A stretch of DNA of 64,000 bases from HGM04593 sp045661225. Its GTDB lineage: Bacteria; Bacteroidota; Bacteroidia; Bacteroidales; Bacteroidaceae. The notes below the pieces were generated by a model. It worked only from the letters and a program-made list of their open reading frames with translations. It was not told where the DNA came from and did not search any database. Position 1 is the first letter of the stretch. Each line of letters opens with the position of its first letter. Location: positions 1 through 64,000 of the forward strand of contig JAZRFF010000020.1 of the NCBI GenBank assembly GCA_045661225.1, written 5' to 3'. This document shows positions 34,920 to 44,163 of this stretch, one piece after another. A program made the translations under genes and the position numbers.

Positions 34920-35954
34920 TCATTTTTTCGCTCCGAAAAGATAATGCGCCATTGTGGGACTCAGTCTTATAACGCAACTTATTGCAAGGCAACAGGCGAT
35001 GGTTAGAGCTCCTAAAATGAGAGATCCTCCGAATTCTACAATAGGAATATCATTCTCAATGATAAAACTGAAACACTCCTGTCTCTCCTTTGGCATAAAA
35101 AAGAAATGTAACAGGTATATATCAAGAGTACGCCTTCCGATGAATTGAATGACTTTTCCTGTTGTACGTTCTTTGCTGAAACAATCCTTATACTTTCTAA
35201 ATAGTGCAAATACAATAATTATACCCGTGTAACCATAAATAAGAGCACATACATTCTTGTGCAGTGCACTCGGGATATAATCATTTTGTATTATGTTCAG
35301 AACAAAATATGTAATTAAGCACGTGGATATCAGGCAACTCTTGTCAAGCGCATTTTCAAATGCAGTAAAATATTTCCTTACCATTGTTCCAAATACAAAA
35401 TAGGTATAGAATTCCCATTGAGGACACCCTATTAACTCAATTATGTCGTTGTTGACACCAAGCATTAAAAGAATTTTATGTATCTTGAACATTATAAGAC
35501 CTATAAACATCAGTATAATATCCTTGCTTAATCCTTTGATTCCTAAAAGTCTGAGCAGGCTCTGAAAGGTTATATGTAACACAAAAAACTCAAATAGTGT
35601 AACGGTGAACCAGTATCCGTTTTTGTATCGACTGAATAAGGCTTCGGTAAATGGAATATCCTCAACTGTTATGAGCAGTAAAAAGAATATAAATGTGGAT
35701 AATATTTGAACCTTGAATTTATTTATAATGAAGCTTAATGTTTTTGTTGTATTCCACAAAAAATCCTTTTTATAGAACACAAATCCACTTATGAAAAAGA
35801 ATAATGGCATTCTGAACTGAATCATATATGAATTATACGATGCTGTATATTCATTTATGTTGAAGATAGATGCTGACATATGGTAAACAACTACCATTAT
35901 CATTGTAAATCCACGAAGAGCATCTATATACTCTATTCTTTTTGTATTTTCCAT
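34920..35954 (-). CDS. acyltransferase family 3 membrane protein
   Basis: A 344-residue multispanning protein. RIEYIDALRGFTMIMVVVYH (6-25) has the family signature ending in the catalytic-type His. MPLFFFISGFVFYKKDF follows. It is probably an O-acyltransferase for a surface glycan. It is the second of three such proteins in the window (see 13034-14035 and 54887-56071). It is the AT-rich gene between ychF and polA, with 125 bases to ychF, so it may be its own unit. Confidence 0.85.
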   Translation of the reverse strand: MENTKRIEYIDALRGFTMIMVVVYHMSASIFNINEYTASYNSYMIQFRMPLFFFISGFVFYKKDFLWNTTKTLSFIINKFKVQILSTFIFFLLLITVEDIPFTEALFSRYKNGYWFTVTLFEFFVLHITFQSLLRLLGIKGLSKDIILMFIGLIMFKIHKILLMLGVNNDIIELIGCPQWEFYTYFVFGTMVRKYFTAFENALDKSCLISTCLITYFVLNIIQNDYIPSALHKNVCALIYGYTGIIIVFALFRKYKDCFSKERTTGKVIQFIGRRTLDIYLLHFFFMPKERQECFSFIIENDIPIVEFGGSLILGALTIACCLAISCVIRLSPTMAHYLFGAKK

Positions 35955-35993
35955 TTAGTGAATATCTCTTTTATTTGTGTTCGATGGTTATAA

Positions 35994-38822
35994 TCAGTGT
36001 GCCTCGAGCCAGTTGTTTCCCCAGCCATAGTCGGCTATAAGGGGGACGCTCATTTTAAAGGCTTGCTGCATTTCTTCAATGACAAGCGCGAGCATACGCT
36101 CTTTCTCTTCGGGCAGAATGTTGAAATTAAGTTCGTCGTGCACTTGCAGAATCATTGTCGAGCGCATATTTTCGGCTTTCATACGGCGGTAAATATTCAC
36201 CATTGCAACCTTTATAATATCGGCAGCACTGCCTTGTATGGGCGCGTTGACGGCGTTACGCTCGGCGTATCCGCGCACTACTGCATTGTGCGAATTTATG
36301 TCGGGAAGGTAGCGTTTGCGGTGGAATATTGTCTCGACGTATCCCTTCTCGCGTGCCTCTTGCTTACACTTTTCAATATAGTCGTGCACTCCGCTATATG
36401 TGGCAAAATAGTTTTCAATTAGCTCTTTAGCCTCGCGGCGGTCGACGTTCATACGTTCGGCAAGCCCAAATACCGATATTCCGTATATAATGCCGAAGTT
36501 TGCCACCTTAGCCTTGCTTCGCTCCTCTTTTGTAACTTCTTCAATGGGTTTTTTATAAACCTTAGCGGCTGTAGCGGCGTGAATGTCGTATCCGCTACGG
36601 AAATCTTCAATCATATTTTTATCGCCACTTAAATGAGCCATTATTCGTAGCTCAATCTGCGAATAGTCGGCCGACAGAAACAGGCAACCATCGTCGGGTA
36701 CAAAGGCTTTGCGTACCTCTTTGCCGTCCTCGTCGCGAATGGGAATATTTTGCAGGTTTGGGTTGCTTGAACTAAGTCGTCCGGTTGCCGTTACTGTTTG
36801 GTTATATGATGTATGAACTTTTCCGCTTTGCGGACTTACAAGTGTCGGTAGAGCATCGACGTAGGTGCTGAGTAGTTTTTTAAGACCTCGGTATTGAAGG
36901 ATATTTTTTACTATAGGGTGTCGGTTCTGCAGCTGGGCAAGAACTTCTTCCGATGTTACAAACTGTCCTGTCTTTGTCTTTTTGGGTTTATCGACAATTT
37001 TAAGTTTACCGAACAGTATATCTCCCACCTGCTTGGGCGATGCAATGTTGAATGACTCTCCCGCAAGTGAATAAATGAGTTCTTCTATTGTTGCAAGGCG
37101 TTTACCAAATAGGGTAGAAGTCTCTTTGAGCGATGCGGTGTCTATGCGTGCACCGTTACGCTCCATATAGGCAAGCACAGGTACAAGAGGCATCTCTATA
37201 TTGTAGAAAAGTTCCTCTATGCCCTCTTTTTTCAATTCCTTTTGTAGAATGTTTTTTAGTTTAAGGGTTACGTCGGCGTCCTCGCAGGCATAGTCGCACA
37301 CCTTTTCTTTTGGAACGTCGCGCATACTCTTTTGGTTTTTGCCTTTCTCCCCAATAAGTTCTTCTATCCTTATTGTCTCGTAGTCAAGATATATTTCGGC
37401 AAGGTAATCCATTCCGTGGTAAAGCTCCGGTTGCAGTACGTAGTGTGCAATCATAGTGTCGAAGAGTGCTCCACGTACCTCGACTCCATAGTTGGCAAGC
37501 ACGGTAATGTCGTACTTTAAATTTTGTCCGCACTTCTCAATACACTCGTTTTCTAAAATTTCTTTTAACGGTGCGAGTCTTGCTGTTGTCTCTTCTCTTG
37601 ATGGTGGCATTGGAATGTAGAATGCTTCACCTTCCTTTGCCGCGAGGCTTACACCCACCAATTCTGCTTCAAGAGCGTTGGTACTTGTAGTTTCGGTGTC
37701 GAAACACACAGATTGATGATTTTTCAATACAGTGACTAACTGTAGTATATCTTCTTGTGAATCAATGAGTTTGTATGTATGAGGAACCTCTTTTAACGTC
37801 AAATGGCTCGATTTTTTTTCATCGCCTGTATATTCTGTCGTAAAAAAATCAAAGAGAGAGCCTTGAGAAACGGTTGCTTTTACCTCTTTTTGGGGTTTTG
37901 TCGTTGTGCTTGCTGTCACCTGTGGCTCGTTGTCGAAGAGTGAAGGAGTAAAGGTTGTTTTCTTTACTCTTTCCTTTAAAGCACGTAGTTCGTAAAAATC
38001 AAGCAGTCGGGTTAACTCCTCTTCATTGGGTGTCTCTCTTTTCAGTGAGTCCATATTAAGTTCAATGGGAACATCGGTCTTTATTGTTGCAAGGAATTTG
38101 CTGAACAAAATTTTCTCTCTGTTCTCTTCGACTTTGATTTTTAGTGCGCCTTTTATTTCGGCGGTGTTGTCGAGCATTCTCTCTATGCTGCCGAATTGTG
38201 CAATTAGCTTCTGTGCCGTTTTCTCTCCCACTCCAGGACAGCCGGGAATGTTGTCGCTTGAGTCGCCCATCAGTCCCAATAGGTCAATTACCTGCTCGGT
38301 ACTCGCAATACCGAATTTCTCCTTAACCCTCTCGACACCCATTATCTCAAACTCCTTATCTCCATACTTGGGACGGTATATAAATGTTGTTTCCGAAACA
38401 AGTTGTCCGTAGTCTTTGTCGGGGGTCATCATATATGTAATAATTCCCCTTTTCTCCGCTTGTTTTGCGAGCGTGCCGATAACATCATCGGCCTCGTATC
38501 CGGGAACCTCGAATATGGGTATATTATATGCCTTTATAAACTCTTTTATAACAGGCACCGACTCTCTTATAACCTCGGGTGTCTCCTCGCGTTGCGCCTT
38601 ATACTCTTTATAGGCTTCGTGCCTGAAAGTTGCTCCTTTAGGGTCGAATGCAATGCCTATGTGCGTGGGGTTCTCGTTCTTTAGCACATCTTGCAAAGTG
38701 TTTATAAATCCCAGTATGGCCGACGTGTTGAATCCTTTGGAATTTATGCGAGGATTTTTAATAAATGCGTAATATGCGCGATATATAAGTGCGTATGCAT
38801 CGAGAAGAAACAGTTTTTCCAT
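35994..38822 (-). CDS. polA: DNA polymerase I
   Basis: A 942-residue repair and Okazaki-fragment polymerase. The 5' nuclease domain (about 1-290) begins LFLLDAYALIYRAYYAF and holds the acidic cluster in FEVPGYEADDVIGTLA and LMGDSSDNIPG. The 3'-5' exonuclease domain (about 340-530) keeps its metal-binding DTET (CFDTETTSTNAL) and NLKYDITVL, so proofreading is likely active. The polymerase domain has motif A DYSQIELRIMAH, motif B and motif C QVHDEL. A poorly conserved linker (about 290-340) joins the first two. Confidence 0.97.
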   Translation of the reverse strand: MEKLFLLDAYALIYRAYYAFIKNPRINSKGFNTSAILGFINTLQDVLKNENPTHIGIAFDPKGATFRHEAYKEYKAQREETPEVIRESVPVIKEFIKAYNIPIFEVPGYEADDVIGTLAKQAEKRGIITYMMTPDKDYGQLVSETTFIYRPKYGDKEFEIMGVERVKEKFGIASTEQVIDLLGLMGDSSDNIPGCPGVGEKTAQKLIAQFGSIERMLDNTAEIKGALKIKVEENREKILFSKFLATIKTDVPIELNMDSLKRETPNEEELTRLLDFYELRALKERVKKTTFTPSLFDNEPQVTASTTTKPQKEVKATVSQGSLFDFFTTEYTGDEKKSSHLTLKEVPHTYKLIDSQEDILQLVTVLKNHQSVCFDTETTSTNALEAELVGVSLAAKEGEAFYIPMPPSREETTARLAPLKEILENECIEKCGQNLKYDITVLANYGVEVRGALFDTMIAHYVLQPELYHGMDYLAEIYLDYETIRIEELIGEKGKNQKSMRDVPKEKVCDYACEDADVTLKLKNILQKELKKEGIEELFYNIEMPLVPVLAYMERNGARIDTASLKETSTLFGKRLATIEELIYSLAGESFNIASPKQVGDILFGKLKIVDKPKKTKTGQFVTSEEVLAQLQNRHPIVKNILQYRGLKKLLSTYVDALPTLVSPQSGKVHTSYNQTVTATGRLSSSNPNLQNIPIRDEDGKEVRKAFVPDDGCLFLSADYSQIELRIMAHLSGDKNMIEDFRSGYDIHAATAAKVYKKPIEEVTKEERSKAKVANFGIIYGISVFGLAERMNVDRREAKELIENYFATYSGVHDYIEKCKQEAREKGYVETIFHRKRYLPDINSHNAVVRGYAERNAVNAPIQGSAADIIKVAMVNIYRRMKAENMRSTMILQVHDELNFNILPEEKERMLALVIEEMQQAFKMSVPLIADYGWGNNWLEAH

Positions 38823-38960
38823 ATTTTAATATAAATTAAATGCGAATGTAAAAATAGTTTTTTTTTACCATTAAACCCATTCTTTTTTATTACTTTTGCG
38901 AATATTACGACACTTTACTCTGTTTTTAATGTTGTAATAACATTTTCTTATATTGAACAA

Positions 38961-39935
38961 ATGAATAGACTTGCAGTTATAAAATCGCCAATAGAGAATG
39001 AAATGTCGATGTTCGACAGTTACTTTAATTCTCAGTTCAGGAGTGATGTTAAGCTTCTGGACGCGGCTTTACAACACGTTAAGGAGGGGACAGGAAAAAA
39101 AATGCGTCCTATGCTCATTATGCTTGTTGCCAAGTGCCTTGGAGAGGTTGGTCTAAAGACCTATGCAGCGGCAGCGGCTATGGAGATGTTGCATACAGCG
39201 AGCCTTCTGCACGATGATGTTATTGACGAGAGCGACAAGCGTCGCGGTCGTCCCTCGTTGCGTGCTGCATTTAATAACAATATTGCGGTTCTCACCGGTG
39301 ATTTTCTTTTCTCTCAGGCGCTTAACAACGCAGCAATGACCAAGGATTACCGCGTGGTCGAAGAACTGTCAATTTTGGGAAAAACCCTTTCTCGTGGCGA
39401 AATTATGCAGGTTGAACTGCAACGTAATGGTTCGTATAGCGAGGAGAACTACCTTAGTGTTATACAGGGTAAGACAGCATCGCTTTTTGTTTGCAGCGTT
39501 GTATGTGCTGCCTATACAATGGGGGCCGACGAGGATTTTGTGGCACGTTTCAGAAAGTTCGGTGAATATGTGGGTATCTGTTTTCAAATAAAGGACGATA
39601 TATTTGACTACTTTAGTAGCGATATTGGCAAACCTACAGGCAGCGATATGCGCGAGGGTAAAATTACAATCCCTGCTATATATGTCCTGCGTGAGAGTAA
39701 TAATCCTTTGTTGCAGCCTATACGTGAGAAACTTAGCAGTTCCGTTATCCTTAGTGAAGATGAAATCTCGGCACTTATTGAAATTTCAGTAAAGGAGGGT
39801 GGTATTGCGTATGCCGAACAGATGATAGAGCGCTACCGCCAAATGGCTCTTGATGCTTTGCCGACGGATATTCAGCCGGATATACGCAAGGCATTGGTAG
39901 CGTATATTGATTATGTTATAGAGCGTGACAAATAA
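38961..39935 (+). CDS. trans-polyprenyl diphosphate synthase (quinone side chain)
   Basis: A 324-residue E-type isoprenyl diphosphate synthase. The first aspartate-rich motif is LLHDDVIDESDKRRG and the second is QIKDDIFDYF. The segment GKKMRPML near residue 45 binds diphosphate. It would extend farnesyl diphosphate to the long chain used for menaquinone, which the fumarate reductase at 48-51.6 kb needs. Product length cannot be fixed from sequence. A -7 box TACTTTTG lies at 38891-38898. Confidence 0.9.
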   Translation: MNRLAVIKSPIENEMSMFDSYFNSQFRSDVKLLDAALQHVKEGTGKKMRPMLIMLVAKCLGEVGLKTYAAAAAMEMLHTASLLHDDVIDESDKRRGRPSLRAAFNNNIAVLTGDFLFSQALNNAAMTKDYRVVEELSILGKTLSRGEIMQVELQRNGSYSEENYLSVIQGKTASLFVCSVVCAAYTMGADEDFVARFRKFGEYVGICFQIKDDIFDYFSSDIGKPTGSDMREGKITIPAIYVLRESNNPLLQPIREKLSSSVILSEDEISALIEISVKEGGIAYAEQMIERYRQMALDALPTDIQPDIRKALVAYIDYVIERDK

Positions 39936-39973
39936 ACAATCAAGGCAGCCTCGCGAGGCTGCCTTGATTGTTT
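39934..39973. terminator. perfect 20-bp palindromic terminator
   Basis: Bases 39934-39953 and 39954-39973 are exact reverse complements. The hairpin is flanked by AAAC/GTTT and lies between the convergent polyprenyl synthase and deoC genes, so it should serve both. Confidence 0.9.
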
Positions 39974-39988
39974 ATTCTAAGCCTTATT

Positions 39989-40921
39989 TTAGAAGAATTT
40001 TACCTCTTCGCCAACAATTTCGCTCAAACAGATGTTTGCTAAGCGGCTGGTTCCCAAACGGAACAATTTATTGTTGAGCCATTCCTTTCCTAACACCTCT
40101 TTTACTATTGTGTAGTATACAAGAGCGTCGTGTATGGTGTTAATGCCTCCTGCGGGCTTAAAACCTATTTTACGGCCTGTCTTTTGATAGTACTCCTTAA
40201 TGGTGCTACAAATGACATATGCAGCTTCAGGAGTTGCGGCAGGCTGTTCTTTTCCTGTTGATGTTTTTACAAAATCGGCTCCTGAATATATCGATAGAAT
40301 CGTTGCTTTTTTAATATTCTCGGCTGTAGCGAGTGCACCGCTTTCAAGAATTACCTTAAGATGTTTGTCGCCGCAGAGGCTCTTAATCTCCTGTATCTCG
40401 TCGCACACACTTTCGTAGTCGCCACTAAGGAACTTGCCTACGCTAAGGACAATGTCAATTTCGGTTGCTCCCTCGTGTATAGCCATTGCTGTCTCTGCAA
40501 TCTTTACCTCCTGGAATGTTTGCGACGATGGGAAGCCTCCCGACACGCAGGCAATCTCAACATTCTCGACCTCCAATGTGTCGTTTACAATTCTTGCGAA
40601 GTTTGGGTATACGCATATAGCGGCAACATTCTTCAGCTCGGGGTATTTGTCGTCAAATTCATTTACTTTCTCGGTAAATTTCATTACACTTTCCTCGCTG
40701 TCTGTGCACTTAAGCGTGGTGAGGTCAATGCAGTTGAAAAGGGTCTTTTTAACCTCGATGGTGTTGTTCTCGTCGGCTTTCTCGATGATGTTTTTTACAT
40801 TTGCTGAAACATCGGCGTCGCTCATAGCTTTGCTGTAATCGGAAAGGACAAAATCGTACTTGCTCTCTTCGTTTGCGTGGTGGCTGTGCTCGCTGCAACC
40901 ACAATTACAATTCTCGCTCAT
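39989..40921 (-). CDS. deoC: deoxyribose-phosphate aldolase
   Basis: A 310-residue class I aldolase that splits 2-deoxyribose-5-phosphate to glyceraldehyde-3-phosphate and acetaldehyde. The Schiff-base lysine is in DFVKTSTGK, and KVILESGAL and GFKPAGGI line the site. It has an N-terminal extension of ~40 residues rich in Cys and His (C5, C7, C9, H12, H14, H15), which looks like a metal-binding tail and is not part of the aldolase fold. It overlaps the MazG-like gene by 17 bases and ends the mnmG-to-deoC operon. Confidence 0.93.
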   Translation of the reverse strand: MSENCNCGCSEHSHHANEESKYDFVLSDYSKAMSDADVSANVKNIIEKADENNTIEVKKTLFNCIDLTTLKCTDSEESVMKFTEKVNEFDDKYPELKNVAAICVYPNFARIVNDTLEVENVEIACVSGGFPSSQTFQEVKIAETAMAIHEGATEIDIVLSVGKFLSGDYESVCDEIQEIKSLCGDKHLKVILESGALATAENIKKATILSIYSGADFVKTSTGKEQPAATPEAAYVICSTIKEYYQKTGRKIGFKPAGGINTIHDALVYYTIVKEVLGKEWLNNKLFRLGTSRLANICLSEIVGEEVKFF

Positions 40922-41246
40922 TGTTATAAAGTTTTTTATTTTCTATATGTCTTTTATTATCTCTTTTGGTCTTTTTATCGATATTTTTCTCAAGTGCTTC
41001 GGTAAGGTCTACTCCTGTCTGGTTGGCTATGCACAAAAGAACCCACAGCACATCGGCAAGCTCATCGGCAAGCTCTTGCTTTTCGCCCTCTTTGAACGAC
41101 TGTTCTCCGTATTTGCGTGCCATTATGCGCGCAACTTCTCCAACTTCTTCGGTCAGTATGGCAAGGTTGGTCATCTCATTAAAATAGCGCACTCCGTACT
41201 CTTTAATCCATTTGTCGATGCGCTCTTGTGCCTCTTTTATTGTCAT
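40905..41246 (-). CDS. MazG-like nucleotide pyrophosphohydrolase
   Basis: A 113-residue single-domain MazG-type protein. E-E-V-G-E-V and the later E-L-A-D-E-L-A-D-V form the E-x-x-E...E-x-x-D metal-binding set of all-alpha NTP pyrophosphatases. It likely clears unwanted nucleoside triphosphates; the substrate is open. It is sandwiched between dtd (3 bases) and deoC (overlap), so it is part of the same operon. Confidence 0.88.
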   Translation of the reverse strand: MTIKEAQERIDKWIKEYGVRYFNEMTNLAILTEEVGEVARIMARKYGEQSFKEGEKQELADELADVLWVLLCIANQTGVDLTEALEKNIDKKTKRDNKRHIENKKLYNNEREL

Positions 41247-41249
41247 ATT

Positions 41250-41702
41250 TTATTCTCTGTTCTTTGAATCGATGAATATTGTCACAGGGCCGTCGTTTAG
41301 CAGGTCGACCTTCATATCTGCTCCAAAAACACCTTTTTTTATAGGTTTGTTTACCGCAATTTCCATTTCGTTGCAGAATTTCTTGTACAGGGGTATTGAA
41401 ATGTCCGGCTTTGCAGCTTTTATGTACGATGGGCGGTTACCTTTCTTTGTCGATGCCATAAGCGTAAATTGGCTCACGGCGAGAATATCTCCTCCGGTCT
41501 CTGTTACCGAGAGGTTCATAACCCCGTCAGCATCGTCGAATAAGCGTATGTTAGCTATCTTTTTTGTCAGCCATTGGATATCCTCGTCATTATCTTCGTC
41601 GCAAATGCCTACAAAAAGCAGTAACCCGTTGTCTATCATTGAGATAAGTTCTCCTTCGACCGTTACCGACGCTCTTTTTACCCTTTGAATAAGTACTCTC
41701 AT
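41250..41702 (-). CDS. dtd: D-aminoacyl-tRNA deacylase
   Basis: A 150-residue DTD that frees tRNAs mischarged with D-amino acids. The start MRVLIQRVKRASVTVEG, the catalytic SQFTLMAS (S-Q-x-x-L) and the Gly-cisPro-type loop in KKGNRPSY and FGADMKVDLLNDGPVT are all in place. It acts as a dimer in the cytoplasm. It is the fourth gene of the mnmG operon. Confidence 0.95.
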   Translation of the reverse strand: MRVLIQRVKRASVTVEGELISMIDNGLLLFVGICDEDNDEDIQWLTKKIANIRLFDDADGVMNLSVTETGGDILAVSQFTLMASTKKGNRPSYIKAAKPDISIPLYKKFCNEMEIAVNKPIKKGVFGADMKVDLLNDGPVTIFIDSKNRE

Positions 41703-41737
41703 CTTTTTTGTGCAAATATAGTTCTTTACTCTTTTTA

Positions 41738-43576
41738 TTATTCGCTTTTATCTCCTTTTTTAAATGCTTCTTTCAGTATCGTAGCCTTTGCTGTTCCTAC
41801 TATTTTGGCAACTGTTTCTGTGCTTGCTTCTTTTATGCGCTTTACACTCTTGAAGTGTTCAAGCAACAGTGCCTTGCTCTTTTCTCCAATACCTTTTATG
41901 CTGTCTAATTCCGATGCTGTTTGACGCTTGCTGCGCTTGTCGCGGTGGAAGGTTATTGCGAAACGGTGTACTTCGTCCTGTATCTGCGTCATAAGGCGAA
42001 ACAGCGGGGTATTCTGCTTTAATCCTATAACTTCGTAGTTGTGTCCGACAAGCAGTTCCGACGTCCTGTGTCTGCCGTCTTTTACAAGTCCGGCTATTGG
42101 TATGTTTAGTTTTAATTCGTCTTCTATCACTCCCCTTAGCGCCTCCATCTGGCCTTTACCACCGTCGGCAATAATAAGGCTCGGAAGCTCGCCTCCTTCG
42201 TCGATAATGCGCTTGTAACGGCGTGTGGCAACCTCGCGCATCGATGCATAATCGTCGGCACCATCGACACTTTTTATGTTGTATTTGCGATACTCTTTTT
42301 TGCTCGGTTTAAGCTTGCGGAACACAACACAGGCTGCAACGGCATCGCGTCCTTGAATGTTTGAATTGTCGAAACATTCGATTATTGCAGGTAATTTTTC
42401 AAGATGCAAAGCCTCCTGAATCTCCTTCATCAGTCTGGTTGTCTTCTGCTCGGGATTCAGTTTCTCATCGTGCTTCAAACGGTCGGCTTTGTATTGTTTT
42501 ACATTTAATCTTGACAATGCCAACAGGCGTGCCTTTTCTCCCTTTTGCGGAGTTGTAATTGTTGCTCCGCTAATTGTTGTGTCAATGGGAAAAGGTATTA
42601 TAATTTCCTTGGCGTTGCTTGAGAACCTCTCACGCATTTCGACAATGCCCATTGCGAGTAGCTCTTCGTCGCTTTCATCGAGCTTTTTCTGGTATTCGAT
42701 GGTAAACGCTTGGTTTATGCAACCGTTTGTGATGTGTAGAAAATTTATATATGCGTTCTTCTCGTCGCTCTCAATAGAGAATACGTCAAGGTTTGTTATG
42801 GACGAACTTACAACCTCGCTGCGTGTTCTGAAATTCTCTATTAGTTGGTATCTGTTTTTTATCTTCTGCGCCTCTTCAAACTCCATCTTTGATGCTTTAT
42901 ATTTCATCTCGTCGAGCAGCTTTTCTTGAAGCACTTTAATGTCACCTTTAAGGATTGATGTTATTTCTTCAATCTGTTTAAGATATTCGTCGTGTGAGAT
43001 TTTTGCTATACAAGGCGCGTTGCACCTTTTTATCTGATATTCAAGGCAGGCATTGTGTTTGCCGTTGCGTATGCTTTCAGGGGTTATATTCAGGTTGCAG
43101 GTTCGTAGCGGGTATAGTTCTTTTATGAGTTCTAACAAGGCGTGTAATGCACCTGCATTTGTGTATGGGCCAAAGTATTTACCGGCACTTTTTATTATTT
43201 TTCGCGTCTTGAAAATCTTTGGAAAATAGTCGTTGCTTATGCAGATGGAGGGGTAGGTCTTGTCGTCTTTCAACAGGACGTTATAGCGTGGCTTGTGTCG
43301 CTTAATAAGATTGTTCTCGAGCAATAGGGCATCGCCTTCGCTGTTGACGACAATATAACGTATGTCGGTTATCTTTTTTACAAGCAGCTTTGTCTTTAAT
43401 GTCTGTTGTTCTTTGTTGAAGTAAGACGACACGCGCCGCTTGAGGTTCTTTGCTTTTCCGACATAGATTATTGTGCCGCCCTCATCGATATATTGGTAGC
43501 AGCCGGGTAGTTCGGGGAGGTTGTTTACTATTCCCCTTAAATATTCTTCCTTTTTGTTTTTCTCCTCTTTGCTCAT
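41738..43576 (-). CDS. uvrC: excinuclease ABC subunit C
   Basis: A 612-residue nuclease that makes both cuts in nucleotide excision repair. The GIY-YIG domain is near residues 20-100 (GCYQYIDEGGTIIYVGKAKNLKRRV). The UvrB-interacting UVR motif is around residue 205 (LDEMKYKASKMEFEEAQKIKNRY). The endonuclease V-like domain has ECFDNSNIQGRD and LIIADGGKGQ. Helix-hairpin-helix motifs (LDSIKGIGEKSKALLLEHF) are at the end. Its start overlaps the apt stop by 1 base. Confidence 0.96.
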   Translation of the reverse strand: MSKEEKNKKEEYLRGIVNNLPELPGCYQYIDEGGTIIYVGKAKNLKRRVSSYFNKEQQTLKTKLLVKKITDIRYIVVNSEGDALLLENNLIKRHKPRYNVLLKDDKTYPSICISNDYFPKIFKTRKIIKSAGKYFGPYTNAGALHALLELIKELYPLRTCNLNITPESIRNGKHNACLEYQIKRCNAPCIAKISHDEYLKQIEEITSILKGDIKVLQEKLLDEMKYKASKMEFEEAQKIKNRYQLIENFRTRSEVVSSSITNLDVFSIESDEKNAYINFLHITNGCINQAFTIEYQKKLDESDEELLAMGIVEMRERFSSNAKEIIIPFPIDTTISGATITTPQKGEKARLLALSRLNVKQYKADRLKHDEKLNPEQKTTRLMKEIQEALHLEKLPAIIECFDNSNIQGRDAVAACVVFRKLKPSKKEYRKYNIKSVDGADDYASMREVATRRYKRIIDEGGELPSLIIADGGKGQMEALRGVIEDELKLNIPIAGLVKDGRHRTSELLVGHNYEVIGLKQNTPLFRLMTQIQDEVHRFAITFHRDKRSKRQTASELDSIKGIGEKSKALLLEHFKSVKRIKEASTETVAKIVGTAKATILKEAFKKGDKSE

Positions 43577-44109
43577 TATTTGCCTTCAAGTGTTAGCAGG
43601 CACTCAATTTCTTCATCTGCGGGAAAAATCTCTCGTCCTTTTAACCCTTCGAGTTCTATAATGAAATTTATCATTATGCTTTTGGGGTTTAGTTTTTTTA
43701 CAAGATTGCAGGCTGCGAGCATTGTACCGCCGGTAGCGAGAATATCGTCGTGTATGAGCACAATGTCATTCTCGTCAATTGCATCTTTGTGAATTTCTAT
43801 GGTGTCCTGCCCATATTCTTTTTCGTATGTCTCGCTTATTGTCTCGGCGGGTAGTTTGCCCGGTTTGCGCACAGGAACGAACCCGGCGTTCAGCCTGAGT
43901 GCAAGCGCTGCGCCCATTACGAATCCGCGTGACTCGATACCTACAACTTTTGTTATTCCTTTATCTTTGTAAAGTTCATATAGCGCGTCGCTCATTTCGT
44001 GAAGGCATTCGGGACTTTTGAATAACGACGTAACATCTTTGAATTGTATTCCGGGAATTGGAAAATCGGGAATGTTTCTCAAGTTCTTTAAAAGAAGTTC
44101 TCTGTTCAT
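43576..44109 (-). CDS. apt: adenine phosphoribosyltransferase
   Basis: A 177-residue purine salvage enzyme making AMP from adenine and PRPP. The PRPP-binding motif is VLIHDDILATGGTMLAA, and the N-terminal IPDFPIPGIQFKDVTSLF plus GIESRGFVMGAALA are typical. It lies between mnmG (54 bases) and uvrC (1-base overlap). Confidence 0.96.
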   Translation of the reverse strand: MNRELLLKNLRNIPDFPIPGIQFKDVTSLFKSPECLHEMSDALYELYKDKGITKVVGIESRGFVMGAALALRLNAGFVPVRKPGKLPAETISETYEKEYGQDTIEIHKDAIDENDIVLIHDDILATGGTMLAACNLVKKLNPKSIMINFIIELEGLKGREIFPADEEIECLLTLEGK

Positions 44110-44163
44110 CTTTGTATTTTTTGAGTGGTTGTTTTATGGCGATGTTCCACGTGGAACAATTGC

